In this document: in pieces, positions 1 through 7,420 of the stretch
Position numbering within the stretch: the first letter of the stretch is position 1
Layout of the letters: every line of letters begins with the position of its first letter
Origin: an uncultured Eubacteriales bacterium
GTDB taxonomy: Bacteria; Bacillota; Clostridia; Christensenellales; UBA1242
Assembly: GCA_949096025.1 (NCBI GenBank)
Contig: CARXKP010000013.1
Location: forward strand, 1-8,439
DNA length: 8,439 nt
Reading direction: 5' to 3'
Made by a program: the position numbers and the translations under genes
Notes under the pieces: generated by a model
Told to the model about the DNA's origin: nothing
Databases searched by the model: none
What the model saw: only the letters and a program-made list of their open reading frames with translations

Positions 1-1382
1 AAGAACTTAATGAGAGTTTGGATTTTTCTTGTAGAAAATTTAAAAAAGATGGACAGGAAATTGCTTTTGTTTTTCTTAAAAGTATAACAGACCAAGCTTT
101 ATTTTCTGAGGCAATATTTTTGCCAATACAGACTTTTGATATGCCTTTTACTATAGAAAATTTACAAAATAGAATATTGAAATGCTCTGAAGTGAAAGAA
201 ATTAAAGAAGATGATATTGTAAATGAAATTTTGGGCGGAAAAATTATTTTAATTACAAGTTTTTCTGATACTATTATTGCGGTTGATTTACTTAAGTATC
301 CAACAAGAACTCCTTCTGAACCGCCTACATCTCCAGTTATTCACGGACCTAGAGAGGGGTTTGTAGAAGATATACAAACCAATATAACTCTTATAAGAAG
401 AAGATTGAAATCAAAAAACCTAGTTTTAAAGAGTTTTAATGTAGGTTCCGAATCTCAAACAAAGTTGGCGGTAACCTATCTTAAAGATGTTGCAAATAAA
501 AAAATTGTAGACAAGGTAATTAAAAAAATAAAGAGTATAAAAATTGATGGTATTATTGATAGTTATTATGTTTTATCCTTTCTTGAAGAACATCCAAATT
601 CTCTTTTTAAACAGATAGGCAATACAGAAAAACCAGATATTGTTGCTTCTAAACTTTTAGAAGGAAAGGTGGCTATTATTGTTGATAATTCTCCAATAGT
701 ACTTACTGTTCCATTCATTCTTATTGAAGATTTGCAAAGTAGTAACGATTATTATACGAATCATCATTATGCTAGTGTAATAAGAGTTATAAGACTTTTT
801 GGTTTGCTTCTTGCAATTCTTGCACCAGGTGTATATTTATCATTGCAATTATATCACTATAATATTTTACCGCTTAACTTTTTGATTACTATAGCAGATA
901 CAACACTTGGACTTCCATTTACACCTTTTCTAGAAATAGCCTTTATATTCTTATTGTTTCAAATTCTGTATGAAGTTAGTTTACGCCTTCCAAGTTATCT
1001 TGGTCTTGCAACTTCTGTAGTAGGAGCATTAATTCTTGGTGATACTGGAGTTAAAGCCGGGCTTATCTCTCCTCCAGGTGTTATTATTGTAGCGCTTGCA
1101 AAGATTGCTTTATATACCATTCCAGAAGAGGCATCCCAAATAACTGTTCTTCAAATAATATTTATTATACTTGGCGGTTCACTAGGGTTAATGGGCATAG
1201 TTGCAGGTATGATATATGTAATCAACTACTTGAATAAACTTGATAGTTATGATACACCATATCTTGCTCCGTATAGCCCAAGAATTAATCCAGACTTAAA
1301 AGATGCACTGCTCACTGTTCCGATAACTGAAATGGACGAACTCCCCAAATCCTATTCGCCCATAAAGGAGGAGCGTGAATGA
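1..1382 (+). CDS. gerA: Spore germinant receptor subunit A (GerA family), 5' end missing
   Basis: This is subunit A of a GerA-type germinant receptor, which sits in the inner membrane of the spore and works with subunits B and C. The frame is open to the left edge (first full codon at 3), so the start lies outside. The TTG at 18 is internal, because family-like sequence precedes it. The soluble N-terminal half carries the family hallmark GPREGF (345-362), followed by a stretch of the type TNITLIRRRL. The C-terminal half (about 790-1235) is strongly hydrophobic, with some five membrane segments including RLPSYLG and ISPPGVIIVAL. It is followed by the typical YLAPYSP motif and a short cytosolic tail. 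The roughly 459 residues visible suggest that only a few tens are missing. It overlaps gerB by ATGA (1379-1382), implying translational coupling. The promoter, usually SigG-dependent in this family, is outside the window. The family assignment is secure. The germinant recognised cannot be told. Confidence 0.95.
   Translation, partial: ELNESLDFSCRKFKKDGQEIAFVFLKSITDQALFSEAIFLPIQTFDMPFTIENLQNRILKCSEVKEIKEDDIVNEILGGKIILITSFSDTIIAVDLLKYPTRTPSEPPTSPVIHGPREGFVEDIQTNITLIRRRLKSKNLVLKSFNVGSESQTKLAVTYLKDVANKKIVDKVIKKIKSIKIDGIIDSYYVLSFLEEHPNSLFKQIGNTEKPDIVASKLLEGKVAIIVDNSPIVLTVPFILIEDLQSSNDYYTNHHYASVIRVIRLFGLLLAILAPGVYLSLQLYHYNILPLNFLITIADTTLGLPFTPFLEIAFIFLLFQILYEVSLRLPSYLGLATSVVGALILGDTGVKAGLISPPGVIIVALAKIALYTIPEEASQITVLQIIFIILGGSLGLMGIVAGMIYVINYLNKLDSYDTPYLAPYSPRINPDLKDALLTVPITEMDELPKSYSPIKEERE
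1364..1371 (+). promoter_or_regulatory. Ribosome binding site of gerB
   Basis: AAAGGAGG lies inside the end of gerA, 7 bases before the ATG at 1379. It is a near-perfect Shine-Dalgarno sequence and fixes the gerB start despite the 4-base overlap with gerA. Confidence 0.85.
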
Positions 1383-2464
1383 AAGATAAAATTTCAATGA
1401 GGCAAGCGGGGATAATAATTCTTTTTGTTATTTTTTCAAATAAAATATTACTTTTGCCTGGATTAATGTATGATTACATCAAAGCAGACGCTTTATTTGC
1501 TGTTTTTATGTTATTTTTAATTGAATTTTTAGCAGTTCCCATTTTTTTGAAACTTAAAAGCACATTTCCAGAACTATCTTTGAAAGAAATCTTAAGTAAG
1601 TATCTGACTAAGGTAGGGGCGGATTTAATTTATATTATTGCGGCAGTATTTATGATATTTAAAGCACTTCTAACCTTTAGTATCGTTTATGTATATTTTA
1701 AAGAACAGATTTATCAAAGTGAAGTTATTTGGTTTGCCTTTATTACCTTTATTCCTATTGTAAATCACGCAGTATTGTCAGGAATTAAGCCTACAGCCAG
1801 AACTATGGAAATATTTTTAGGTGCAATTTTAATTGGTTTTATATTTTGTCTTTCAGTGTCAGTATTTACCCATATTTCTATGCCTTACTTTTTTGTTTCA
1901 GAGGCAAAAGATGTTTTCTTTTCGTTATATAAATATGCTTTTACCTTCGGTGATTTTCTATTTATATTTTTAATTATAGATAGACTTGATTATCAAAAAA
2001 AGGAAGAAAAAAGAATCTATTTTTACACTTTACTAGGAATGATTTTGGTACTTGTATTATTCTATCTATTTTATGGAAAATATCAACTTACAGCCTTTAT
2101 GCATAACAATGCTTTAGCAGATTTACTTGTATTTTCTGTTCAATTTAATGCTATTGGCAGACTTGATATTGTTGCAATGCTTACCATAATGATTTTGTCG
2201 CTTTTCCAATTAGAATTATTTTGTTATGGTTTTTGCGAATGTTTTTCAGGATTAATTCCAAAACTTAATAAAAAATACGCAATTATAGTGTTTGATATTT
2301 TGTTTTTACTTCTTTATTATGTATTCATAGGTAAATATGAGATAATGGTTAACTCAACAGTAACGTGGCTTCCAGTTCTTGGTGTAGTACTTGGCTATGC
2401 ATTTCCTATACTATGTTTTGTAATAACATTATTGCAACGGAGGAAAAATGAAAAAACCGATTAA
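1379..2464 (+). CDS. gerB: Spore germinant receptor subunit B (GerB family, permease-like)
   Basis: This is subunit B of the germinant receptor, an integral inner-membrane protein of the amino acid/polyamine/organocation permease superfamily. In studied GerB proteins it forms or lines the germinant-binding site. The 361 residues match the usual family length of about 365. The protein is hydrophobic throughout, with about ten membrane segments. It begins with the family pattern KISMRQAG, followed by a KILLLPG-type loop in the first helix. A later FTFGDFLF segment (about residues 188-195) corresponds to the conserved SFPFGE-like region, and a basic cytosolic loop follows (KKEEKR). The start at 1379 is supported by the Shine-Dalgarno site. 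Its last 17 bases overlap gerC, so A, B and C form one coupled transcript. No deletion or frameshift is seen. The family is clear from layout and motifs. The ligand is unknown. Confidence 0.94.
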   Translation: MKDKISMRQAGIIILFVIFSNKILLLPGLMYDYIKADALFAVFMLFLIEFLAVPIFLKLKSTFPELSLKEILSKYLTKVGADLIYIIAAVFMIFKALLTFSIVYVYFKEQIYQSEVIWFAFITFIPIVNHAVLSGIKPTARTMEIFLGAILIGFIFCLSVSVFTHISMPYFFVSEAKDVFFSLYKYAFTFGDFLFIFLIIDRLDYQKKEEKRIYFYTLLGMILVLVLFYLFYGKYQLTAFMHNNALADLLVFSVQFNAIGRLDIVAMLTIMILSLFQLELFCYGFCECFSGLIPKLNKKYAIIVFDILFLLLYYVFIGKYEIMVNSTVTWLPVLGVVLGYAFPILCFVITLLQRRKNEKTD

Positions 2465-3830
2465 AAAATATTTTTCTAATCCAATTTTATTAATTTTTTT
2501 ACTTGTCATAATCTTTTTCACGCCTCAAGCATTATTTTCACCAGGACAAAATAGAGATGTAGGAGTAGTAATAGGTGTAGGAATTGATAGAAATGACGAT
2601 GAATACGAGGTGTCGCTTTTGACATTTATTCCAACAGCCCAGCAATCATTTGAACAAATGAATTCGGTTATTTCAGGTAAGGGTGATACTGTTGCAAAAG
2701 CATTGTATAATGCTCAAATTGCAATGGGTAGAAATGCAGGACTTTCTCACGCAAAAACGACTGTAGTTAACCAAGACCTTATGCAAGAAGATGTTGCTAA
2801 GTATATAGATTATTTAAGCAGAGTAGCCTCACTTTCGGAAAATACTGTATTCATTTGTACAGATAAATCTGCAAAGGAATTATTACAAGCATCTACTAGT
2901 CTTGTTTCCTCTGTTGGACTTCAACTTGAACAAGTTATAGGCTATAATGCTAAAAACTTGTATGTAACTGATACTTCGCTAGAAGCATTTTATAAGGGTT
3001 ATTATAGCAATGCAAATTCTTCTTTGATTGGTTTTCTTTCTGTTGTTTGTGACGAAGGAGAGTGTCAAGAAGAGGCTAGTATGTCAAAGCAAATGGAAGG
3101 TCCTGCTTCAAGCGAATCTAAAAGTGGTGGAAATAATATTGCATCCAATGGAGGTGGACAAGGATCAAAGGCAGGCACAGGTTCTGGCTCTTCAACTACT
3201 AATTCAGTAAGTGAAGGTAGCGGTGGTTCAGAAGGTGGCTCTGGTGGCGGTTCATCTGGTGGATCAGGAGGCTCAGGCGGAGGTTCAGAAGGCGGTAAAA
3301 TATTAAACGAAGGGAAAGCAGTACTAATAAAAAATGGTAAACTTATGGAAGTATTGTCAGTTGACCAATTAAATGGAATAAATTTACTTAATATTGAATC
3401 CTTAAATCAAATTATTACTATTGAAGATGATAGTTTTGGTAAACCATTCAAGTTGTCTTATCGAATAAAAAATAAGAGAATTAATACTGTTACTCATTTT
3501 GAAAATGGAATTCCTGTTTATGCTGCTCAACTTATATTAGGTATGGAACTTACAGAAATAGAAGGTGAGCACGAAGAATTAAAAATAAATACTGAATTTA
3601 GTGACATTACTCCGTCTATAAGAAAAAAATTAGATTATCAACTTAAAAATCAGTTTACTAATGCTCTTTCCACCTTGCGTAAAAATAATAGTGATGTTAT
3701 AGGTATAAATGAAGCTTTTTTTACATTTAATAGAAAACAGTATTTAAAATTTTTAGAGCAAATTGGAGGACCTGATAAATTTCTAAATTTTGTAAATTTT
3801 AAGTTGAATTTTATAATCGAAAGTGACTAA
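2448..3830 (+). CDS. gerC: Spore germinant receptor subunit C (GerC family), non-lipoprotein variant with Gly/Ser linker
   Basis: This is subunit C of the germinant receptor. The start at 2448 follows GGAGG (2439-2443). Residues about 11-30 are a hydrophobic signal or anchor helix. The family signature near GVGID (residues 43-47) is present, but where a classical GerC has its lipobox cysteine (GCWD...GID) this protein has Leu/Phe/Ser. There is no cysteine before residue 137, so it cannot be a conventional lipoprotein. Residues about 31-200 match the N-terminal GerC domain. Residues 207-284 are a low-complexity Gly/Ser/Glu linker. Residues 285-460 match the C-terminal GerC domain, starting with EGKAVLIKNGKL. 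At 460 residues it exceeds the usual 380-400 by about the length of the linker. Its place after gerA and gerB confirms the role. Membrane attachment would have to be through the uncleaved N-terminal helix (inference). Confidence 0.93.
   Translation: MKKPIKKYFSNPILLIFLLVIIFFTPQALFSPGQNRDVGVVIGVGIDRNDDEYEVSLLTFIPTAQQSFEQMNSVISGKGDTVAKALYNAQIAMGRNAGLSHAKTTVVNQDLMQEDVAKYIDYLSRVASLSENTVFICTDKSAKELLQASTSLVSSVGLQLEQVIGYNAKNLYVTDTSLEAFYKGYYSNANSSLIGFLSVVCDEGECQEEASMSKQMEGPASSESKSGGNNIASNGGGQGSKAGTGSGSSTTNSVSEGSGGSEGGSGGGSSGGSGGSGGGSEGGKILNEGKAVLIKNGKLMEVLSVDQLNGINLLNIESLNQIITIEDDSFGKPFKLSYRIKNKRINTVTHFENGIPVYAAQLILGMELTEIEGEHEELKINTEFSDITPSIRKKLDYQLKNQFTNALSTLRKNNSDVIGINEAFFTFNRKQYLKFLEQIGGPDKFLNFVNFKLNFIIESD
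3216..3296 (+). repeat. Gly/Ser-rich low-complexity coding tract in gerC
   Basis: Twenty-seven consecutive codons (residues 257-283) encode only Gly, Ser and a few Glu, as irregular GGS, GGGS and EGG units. The tract is about 60% G+C by hand count (50 of 81 bases), against a strongly AT-rich background. The codons vary (GGT, GGC, GGA; TCA, TCT, AGC), so it is a protein-level repeat and not a simple DNA microsatellite. The wider low-complexity region, with Asn, Thr, Gln and Lys, spans about 3066-3299. It probably acts as a flexible linker between the two halves of GerC. Confidence 0.85.
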
Positions 3831-3874
3831 AATTGTCGATTAATATTGATAAATAAACAAAAAATTAAAAATAC

Positions 3875-3886
3875 CTTAAATTTAAG
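3875..3886. promoter_or_regulatory. 12-base perfect palindrome next to the ftsH -35 box
   Basis: CTTAAATTTAAG is a perfect palindrome directly abutting the -35 box of the ftsH promoter. It could be an operator. In DNA this AT-rich a 12-base palindrome may also be chance, and it matches no repressor site I know (it is not a CtsR heptad repeat). The A-rich stretch before it (about 3851-3872) could act as an UP element. Confidence 0.3.
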
Positions 3887-3915
3887 TTGTCTTATCTTAA
3901 AAATTATGATACAAT
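3887..3915 (+). promoter_or_regulatory. Extended -10 vegetative promoter for ftsH
   Basis: TTGTCT (3887-3892) and TACAAT (3910-3915) are separated by 17 bases. A TG sits one base upstream of the -10 box (3907-3908), giving an extended -10 element. The expected transcript start is near 3922, leaving an untranslated leader of only about 23 bases. This gives ftsH and the gene after it their own housekeeping promoter, independent of the ger operon. Confidence 0.7.
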
Positions 3916-3933
3916 ACTTTGTAATATGTTTTT

Positions 3934-3940
3934 AAGGAGG
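3934..3940 (+). promoter_or_regulatory. Ribosome binding site of ftsH, supporting a GTG start
   Basis: AAGGAGG lies 4 bases before the GTG at 3945. The spacing is slightly short but the match is perfect. There is no in-frame ATG near the start, so GTG is the chosen initiation codon. It places MNEQKPKF directly before the first membrane helix, as in other FtsH proteins. Confidence 0.8.
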
Positions 3941-3944
3941 CATT

Positions 3945-6398
3945 GTGAACGAACAAAAACCTAAGTTTAGATATTCATATCTTGTAGTAGTTTTGTTAAT
4001 AATACTACTATTCGTATTAATTTTTACAAATAATGGATATAAAGGAGAATATCTCAATAGGAATACTGAGGAAATTCAAGAACTCATTGATGGTACGCAT
4101 TTAAATTCGGAGGGGAAAACCGAAAAACTTGCTGCAATTTATTATAAAGATGATGTTATTTATTTCTTGATTGAAGACTCAAAATATGCAGGAAATTTTC
4201 CAAAATATTCAGACTATTATATTTATTATGAAAATGGTGATGGTATTTTAAATTATACTATTACAAATGTTAACAAAGCAAATCAAGGTTTAGAAACTGA
4301 CGCCCAAATTAATATTAGAAAGGGCGTAGATGGAATAAATTGGTGGAGTATAATTTATCCTATTCTTTATATTGGTTTTGCTGTGTTTATCATTGTACTT
4401 ATATTTAAAATGCTTGGTTCGGCAAATAAAGGGGCAATGGGCTTTGGAAAGAGTAGAGCAAAAGCATATACCTCAAGTAAAGTTAGATTTAGTGATATTG
4501 CAGGTACTGATGAAGAAAAGGAAGAACTTAAAGAAATTGTTGAGTTTTTAAAAGCACCAAAGAAATTTACTGACCTTGGTGCAAGAATACCTAAAGGCGT
4601 TCTTCTTGTAGGTCGTCCAGGTACAGGTAAGACATTGCTTGCAAGAGCGGTTGCGGGTGAGGCAAATGTTCCATTTATTTCTATAAGTGGTTCTGACTTT
4701 GTCGAAATGTTTGTAGGTGTAGGTGCATCAAGAGTTCGTGACCTTTTTGAACAGGCAAAGAAAAATAAACCTTGCATTATTTTCATTGATGAAATTGATG
4801 CTGTAGGTAGACAAAGAGGTGCTGGTCTTGGTGGCGGCAATGATGAAAGAGAACAAACACTTAACCAACTCCTTGTTGAAATGGATGGCTTTGAGGCAAA
4901 TGAAGGAATAATCGTGCTTGCTGCCACAAATAGAAGTGATGTTCTTGATCCAGCACTTATGCGTCCAGGTAGATTTGATAGACAAGTTTATGTTAATGTC
5001 CCAGATATAAAAGGAAGAGAAGGTATCCTTCAAATACACGCAAGAAATAAGCCAATAGATGAAAATGTTGATTTTAACACTCTTGCTAAAATTACAGTAG
5101 GTTTTACTGGTGCAGATATCGAGAATATGTTAAATGAGGCGGCTATACTTGCTGCTAGAAACAATAGACCAAAGATTATTATGGAAGATATCACTGAAGG
5201 TATCAATAAGGTTACTATGGGTCCTCAAAAGAAGAGTAGACTTATCACTGAAAAAGATAGGAAACTTACAGCTTTCCACGAATCTGGTCACGCAATACTT
5301 GCAAAACTTCTTGAATACACAGATAAAGTACAAGAAGTTTCAATTATTCCTAGAGGTGCAGCAGGTGGTTACACTATGCAAAGACCAGAAAATGATAATT
5401 CTTACCTTTCTTATAATTACCTTATGGATGAAATCGCTGTTTGTATGGGTGGTAGAATTGCCGAAGAACTTATCTTTGGAAATATTACCACAGGAGCTTC
5501 AAGCGATATTAACCAAGCGAGTAAAATTGCTAGAAGTATGGTTTATAACTATGGTATGAGCAAAAACTTAGGATTTTTAAGCCTTGATAGTTCTGAACAA
5601 GTATTTATTGGAAGAGATTATCAGACAAAGAGTGATTTTTCTGAGAAACTTGCTGCGGAGGCCGATGATGAAGTAAGACAAATCTTAAATGATAACTATG
5701 CTAGAGCAAAGAAAATTTTAAGTGAAAATATTAATTTCTTGAATGAAATGGCTTCGCTTTTACTTGAACAAGAAACTATCTATAGTGAAGAGGTAGATCT
5801 TCTTGCTCAAGGAAAGACAGCGGCAGAAATCAGTGCCAGTATGGAAGAACGTAAGGCAAAGCAAAGAGAAAAAGAAGAAGCATTTAAAAGAGAACAACAG
5901 GAAAGAGAAAGACGTTCTGTAATTGAAAATAAAAAGGCAGAGGGAAGAAAATTATTAGAGGCTGGTATTATCACTCAAGCTGAATATGATGCAATAGTAA
6001 GAAGCCTTGATAGTGTTAGTGAACAACCAAATGAAGTTACTATTAATATTCAACAAGGAAGAAGCCTTGAAAGCCAGTCTGAGAAATCTGTTCAAAAAGA
6101 TGTAAAAACCGTTGAGACTCAAAAAACTGAGCAAGCAGAACAAATTGAAAATGTGAATACAAAAGATCAAGAAGAGAAAAAGATCGAAAATGGCAACGTA
6201 GAAACAGATACTAAGTCAGAAAAGGTTTCAACTGAAAATGTGACTATTGAAACTAAGGCGGAACCTGAGAAGAAAGAAACTAAAGAGACTGCAGGCAAAG
6301 TTGAAAGTGAAATTCCAGTAAAAAAGACTGTAAGAACACCTAGAAAAACTAAAAAAACAGATGATAATGGTGAAGATGATAATAAAGGAGGCAACTAA
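3945..6398 (+). CDS. ftsH: ATP-dependent zinc metalloprotease FtsH with extended C-terminus
   Basis: FtsH is a hexameric membrane protease that extracts and degrades misfolded membrane proteins and short-lived regulators using ATP. Membrane helices lie at residues about 11-28 and 134-156, enclosing an extracytoplasmic domain of about 105 residues. The AAA+ module has Walker A GRPGTGKT (223-230; Arg replaces the usual second-position Pro), pore loop FVG (256-258), Walker B FIDEID (280-285), and a second region of homology ending in RPGRFDR with arginine fingers R340 and R343. The peptidase has the zinc motif HESGH (445-449) and a likely third ligand, D521 in TTGASSD. At 817 residues it is longer than the roughly 640 of E. 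coli or B. subtilis FtsH. The excess is a charged helix (634-664), a SHOCT-like helical pair (665-690) and a disordered, charged, Thr/Glu/Lys-rich tail (691-817). All catalytic residues are present. It has its own promoter and is coupled to the next gene. Confidence 0.98.
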   Translation: MNEQKPKFRYSYLVVVLLIILLFVLIFTNNGYKGEYLNRNTEEIQELIDGTHLNSEGKTEKLAAIYYKDDVIYFLIEDSKYAGNFPKYSDYYIYYENGDGILNYTITNVNKANQGLETDAQINIRKGVDGINWWSIIYPILYIGFAVFIIVLIFKMLGSANKGAMGFGKSRAKAYTSSKVRFSDIAGTDEEKEELKEIVEFLKAPKKFTDLGARIPKGVLLVGRPGTGKTLLARAVAGEANVPFISISGSDFVEMFVGVGASRVRDLFEQAKKNKPCIIFIDEIDAVGRQRGAGLGGGNDEREQTLNQLLVEMDGFEANEGIIVLAATNRSDVLDPALMRPGRFDRQVYVNVPDIKGREGILQIHARNKPIDENVDFNTLAKITVGFTGADIENMLNEAAILAARNNRPKIIMEDITEGINKVTMGPQKKSRLITEKDRKLTAFHESGHAILAKLLEYTDKVQEVSIIPRGAAGGYTMQRPENDNSYLSYNYLMDEIAVCMGGRIAEELIFGNITTGASSDINQASKIARSMVYNYGMSKNLGFLSLDSSEQVFIGRDYQTKSDFSEKLAAEADDEVRQILNDNYARAKKILSENINFLNEMASLLLEQETIYSEEVDLLAQGKTAAEISASMEERKAKQREKEEAFKREQQERERRSVIENKKAEGRKLLEAGIITQAEYDAIVRSLDSVSEQPNEVTINIQQGRSLESQSEKSVQKDVKTVETQKTEQAEQIENVNTKDQEEKKIENGNVETDTKSEKVSTENVTIETKAEPEKKETKETAGKVESEIPVKKTVRTPRKTKKTDDNGEDDNKGGN
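5937..6014 (+). other. SHOCT-like domain within FtsH
   Basis: Residues 665-690 read [13 protein letters not shown] followed by [11 protein letters not shown]. This matches the SHOCT pattern: a short helix ending in a leucine pair, then GxIT, then an E(F/Y) helix with basic residues. SHOCT modules are common at the ends of bacterial membrane and phage proteins and are thought to mediate oligomerisation or membrane-related contacts. The assignment is by eye from the pattern, without a profile search. Confidence 0.65.
6384..6391 (+). promoter_or_regulatory. Ribosome binding site of the membrane protein gene after ftsH
   Basis: AAAGGAGG at the end of ftsH lies 6 bases before the ATG at 6398. The stop of ftsH and the start of the next gene share one base (TAATG), a typical coupling arrangement. 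Confidence 0.85.
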
Positions 6399-7273
6399 TG
6401 GAAGAAGAGATTGTTTCTCAAGAAGAGAATAGCAAAAACGATGAAAATATTCAAGAAGTTGTCTCTGAAGAATCTGTAACAGAAGAAACAGTTGAGGAGG
6501 ACAATCAATCTCAAGAGAGTTCTCAGCAAGAGGTTGGGCAGGTTTCTACTAAAAAAGAAAGAAAACGCAAAAAAGCCTCTAAAGAAGAAGAGATAGAAGA
6601 GGTAAAAGAAGAAAGCGAAAATTTTGAAAAGGTTCTTGAAGAGGTAAGTGATGAATTTCTTGCAAAAAAGAAGAGAAAACGCACTATCACTTACTCAATA
6701 ATCTCAGCAATCGTTTTAGCGCTTGCTACAGTTATAATTGTATTGTCTTGCATAAAAGTGGATTTAAGACCTGCTTTTATTGGCGATGCATTGAGTTATA
6801 GAGTTACAATTTCTGGTTCTGAAAGAATGACTTTAGACGAGAGTAATGAAGAATTTGAAGAGTTTAATGAAACTTATTTGAAATCATTTAGAACTCGATA
6901 TCTTACTGCACTTTTTACAGGTAGACTTGGTGGATATACAATTACTGAAACAGCATCTAATTTCTATACTTCAACTACTAGTAAAACTCCAAGCAGTGCT
7001 TTAAGAAATGAACTTGGACAAAACTATGTCAGAGTACTTCTTAGCGAGGAACAACAAATTTTAAATTCTAATGGTAAAGTTTACTATTCGGTATTTAACT
7101 CTAATAAAACATTTACTTTTGATGAGATGTATTTTAACTTAAGTACTGAAAACTCATCTCAAGATTTAACACTTTTCTTAGGTGGAAAGCGTGAAGGAAC
7201 TGATTCGGTAAGAATTATCAAAATTAATGTAAGAGCAAATACTTACAATCTTTACAAAATGGTTACAGAATAA
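6398..7273 (+). CDS. Uncharacterised single-pass membrane protein with acidic cytosolic N-terminus
   Basis: I do not recognise this family. The 291-residue protein has a Glu/Ser/Lys-rich, probably disordered N-terminal region (residues 1-90) with basic clusters KKERKRKK (52-59) and KKKRKR (90-95). One membrane helix follows (about 97-118), and then an extracytoplasmic domain of about 170 residues (119-291). The positive charges just before the helix predict the N-terminus inside and the C-terminus outside. The outer domain has no motif I know. Its beta-like alternation (for example VRIIKINVRA near the end) and its lack of cysteines after C118 suggest a small folded domain. Translation is coupled to ftsH by TAATG, it shares the ftsH promoter, and an intrinsic terminator follows at once. 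That makes a partner, adaptor or regulator of FtsH possible, but this rests only on context and on the similar charged composition of the FtsH tail. The reading frame is solid; the function is unknown. Confidence 0.85.
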   Translation: MEEEIVSQEENSKNDENIQEVVSEESVTEETVEEDNQSQESSQQEVGQVSTKKERKRKKASKEEEIEEVKEESENFEKVLEEVSDEFLAKKKRKRTITYSIISAIVLALATVIIVLSCIKVDLRPAFIGDALSYRVTISGSERMTLDESNEEFEEFNETYLKSFRTRYLTALFTGRLGGYTITETASNFYTSTTSKTPSSALRNELGQNYVRVLLSEEQQILNSNGKVYYSVFNSNKTFTFDEMYFNLSTENSSQDLTLFLGGKREGTDSVRIIKINVRANTYNLYKMVTE

Positions 7274-7303
7274 AAAAATCTCCTTGAATGGAGATTTTTT
7301 TTT
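7272..7303 (+). terminator. Intrinsic terminator of the ftsH operon
   Basis: The stem ATCTCC (7278-7283) pairs with GGAGAT (7290-7295) around a 6-base loop. It can be lengthened by A-T pairs from the flanking A-run (7272-7277), and a run of nine Ts (7295-7303) follows. It begins within the stop codon of the preceding gene. The A-run on the left means it could also work for transcripts arriving on the minus strand. Confidence 0.9.
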
Positions 7304-7420
7304 GATAATAATATAATTGTTGTAAATTAAATTTAAAAACTTATATTAAACTTTTTTGTATTAAAGTATATAAATAAAAACCACAAAAAAGACTTATAAA
7401 TTTTGAAACTAGCAAAAAAA
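7304..7420. other. AT-rich intergenic stretch without a gene
   Basis: This is extremely AT-rich DNA between the ftsH terminator and the second hairpin. I find no open reading frame with a ribosome binding site on either strand and no tRNA-like or rRNA-like sequence. A weak promoter-like pair, TTGTTG (7317-7322) and TTATAT (7341-7346) with an 18-base spacer, can be drawn, but such matches are expected by chance here. Confidence 0.5.

Noticed and set aside
18..20. TTG as the start codon of gerA
   Set aside because: The frame is open upstream to the window edge, the preceding codons fit the GerA N-terminus, and no ribosome binding site lies before the TTG. The gene is truncated by the window.
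3028..3210. 60-codon open frame inside gerC on the + strand
   Set aside because: It is an alternate-frame shadow of the low-complexity part of gerC, without a ribosome binding site or recognisable protein features.
3216..3296. Gly/Ser tract of gerC considered as a CRISPR-like or phase-variable tandem DNA repeat
   Set aside because: The units are irregular in length and codon choice and there are no spacers, so the repetition is at protein level only.
3814..3842. Inverted repeat TAATCGA/TCGATTA spanning the gerC stop, considered as a terminator
   Set aside because: It has only seven pairs, mostly A-T, a 15-base loop and no T-run after it. It is too weak for intrinsic termination.
4367..4927. 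186-codon open frame antisense to ftsH, with two more antisense frames at 4728-5039 and 5130-5333
   Set aside because: The + strand here encodes the invariant AAA+ and peptidase motifs of FtsH. The antisense frames have no ribosome binding sites and odd composition, typical of shadows of a conserved gene.
5134..5559. 141-codon + strand frame inside ftsH
   Set aside because: It overlaps the zinc protease domain in another frame, and its product has no coherent features.
5955..6394. Two antisense frames over the FtsH tail (5955-6170 and 6167-6394)
   Set aside because: Their apparent hydrophobic or Ser-rich products are mirror images of the charged Glu/Lys/Thr codons of the FtsH tail. There are no initiation signals.
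7317..7346. Promoter-like TTGTTG/TTATAT pair in the intergenic region
   Set aside because: Both boxes are poor matches in very AT-rich DNA where such pairs are expected by chance. It is kept only as a possibility for a small RNA.
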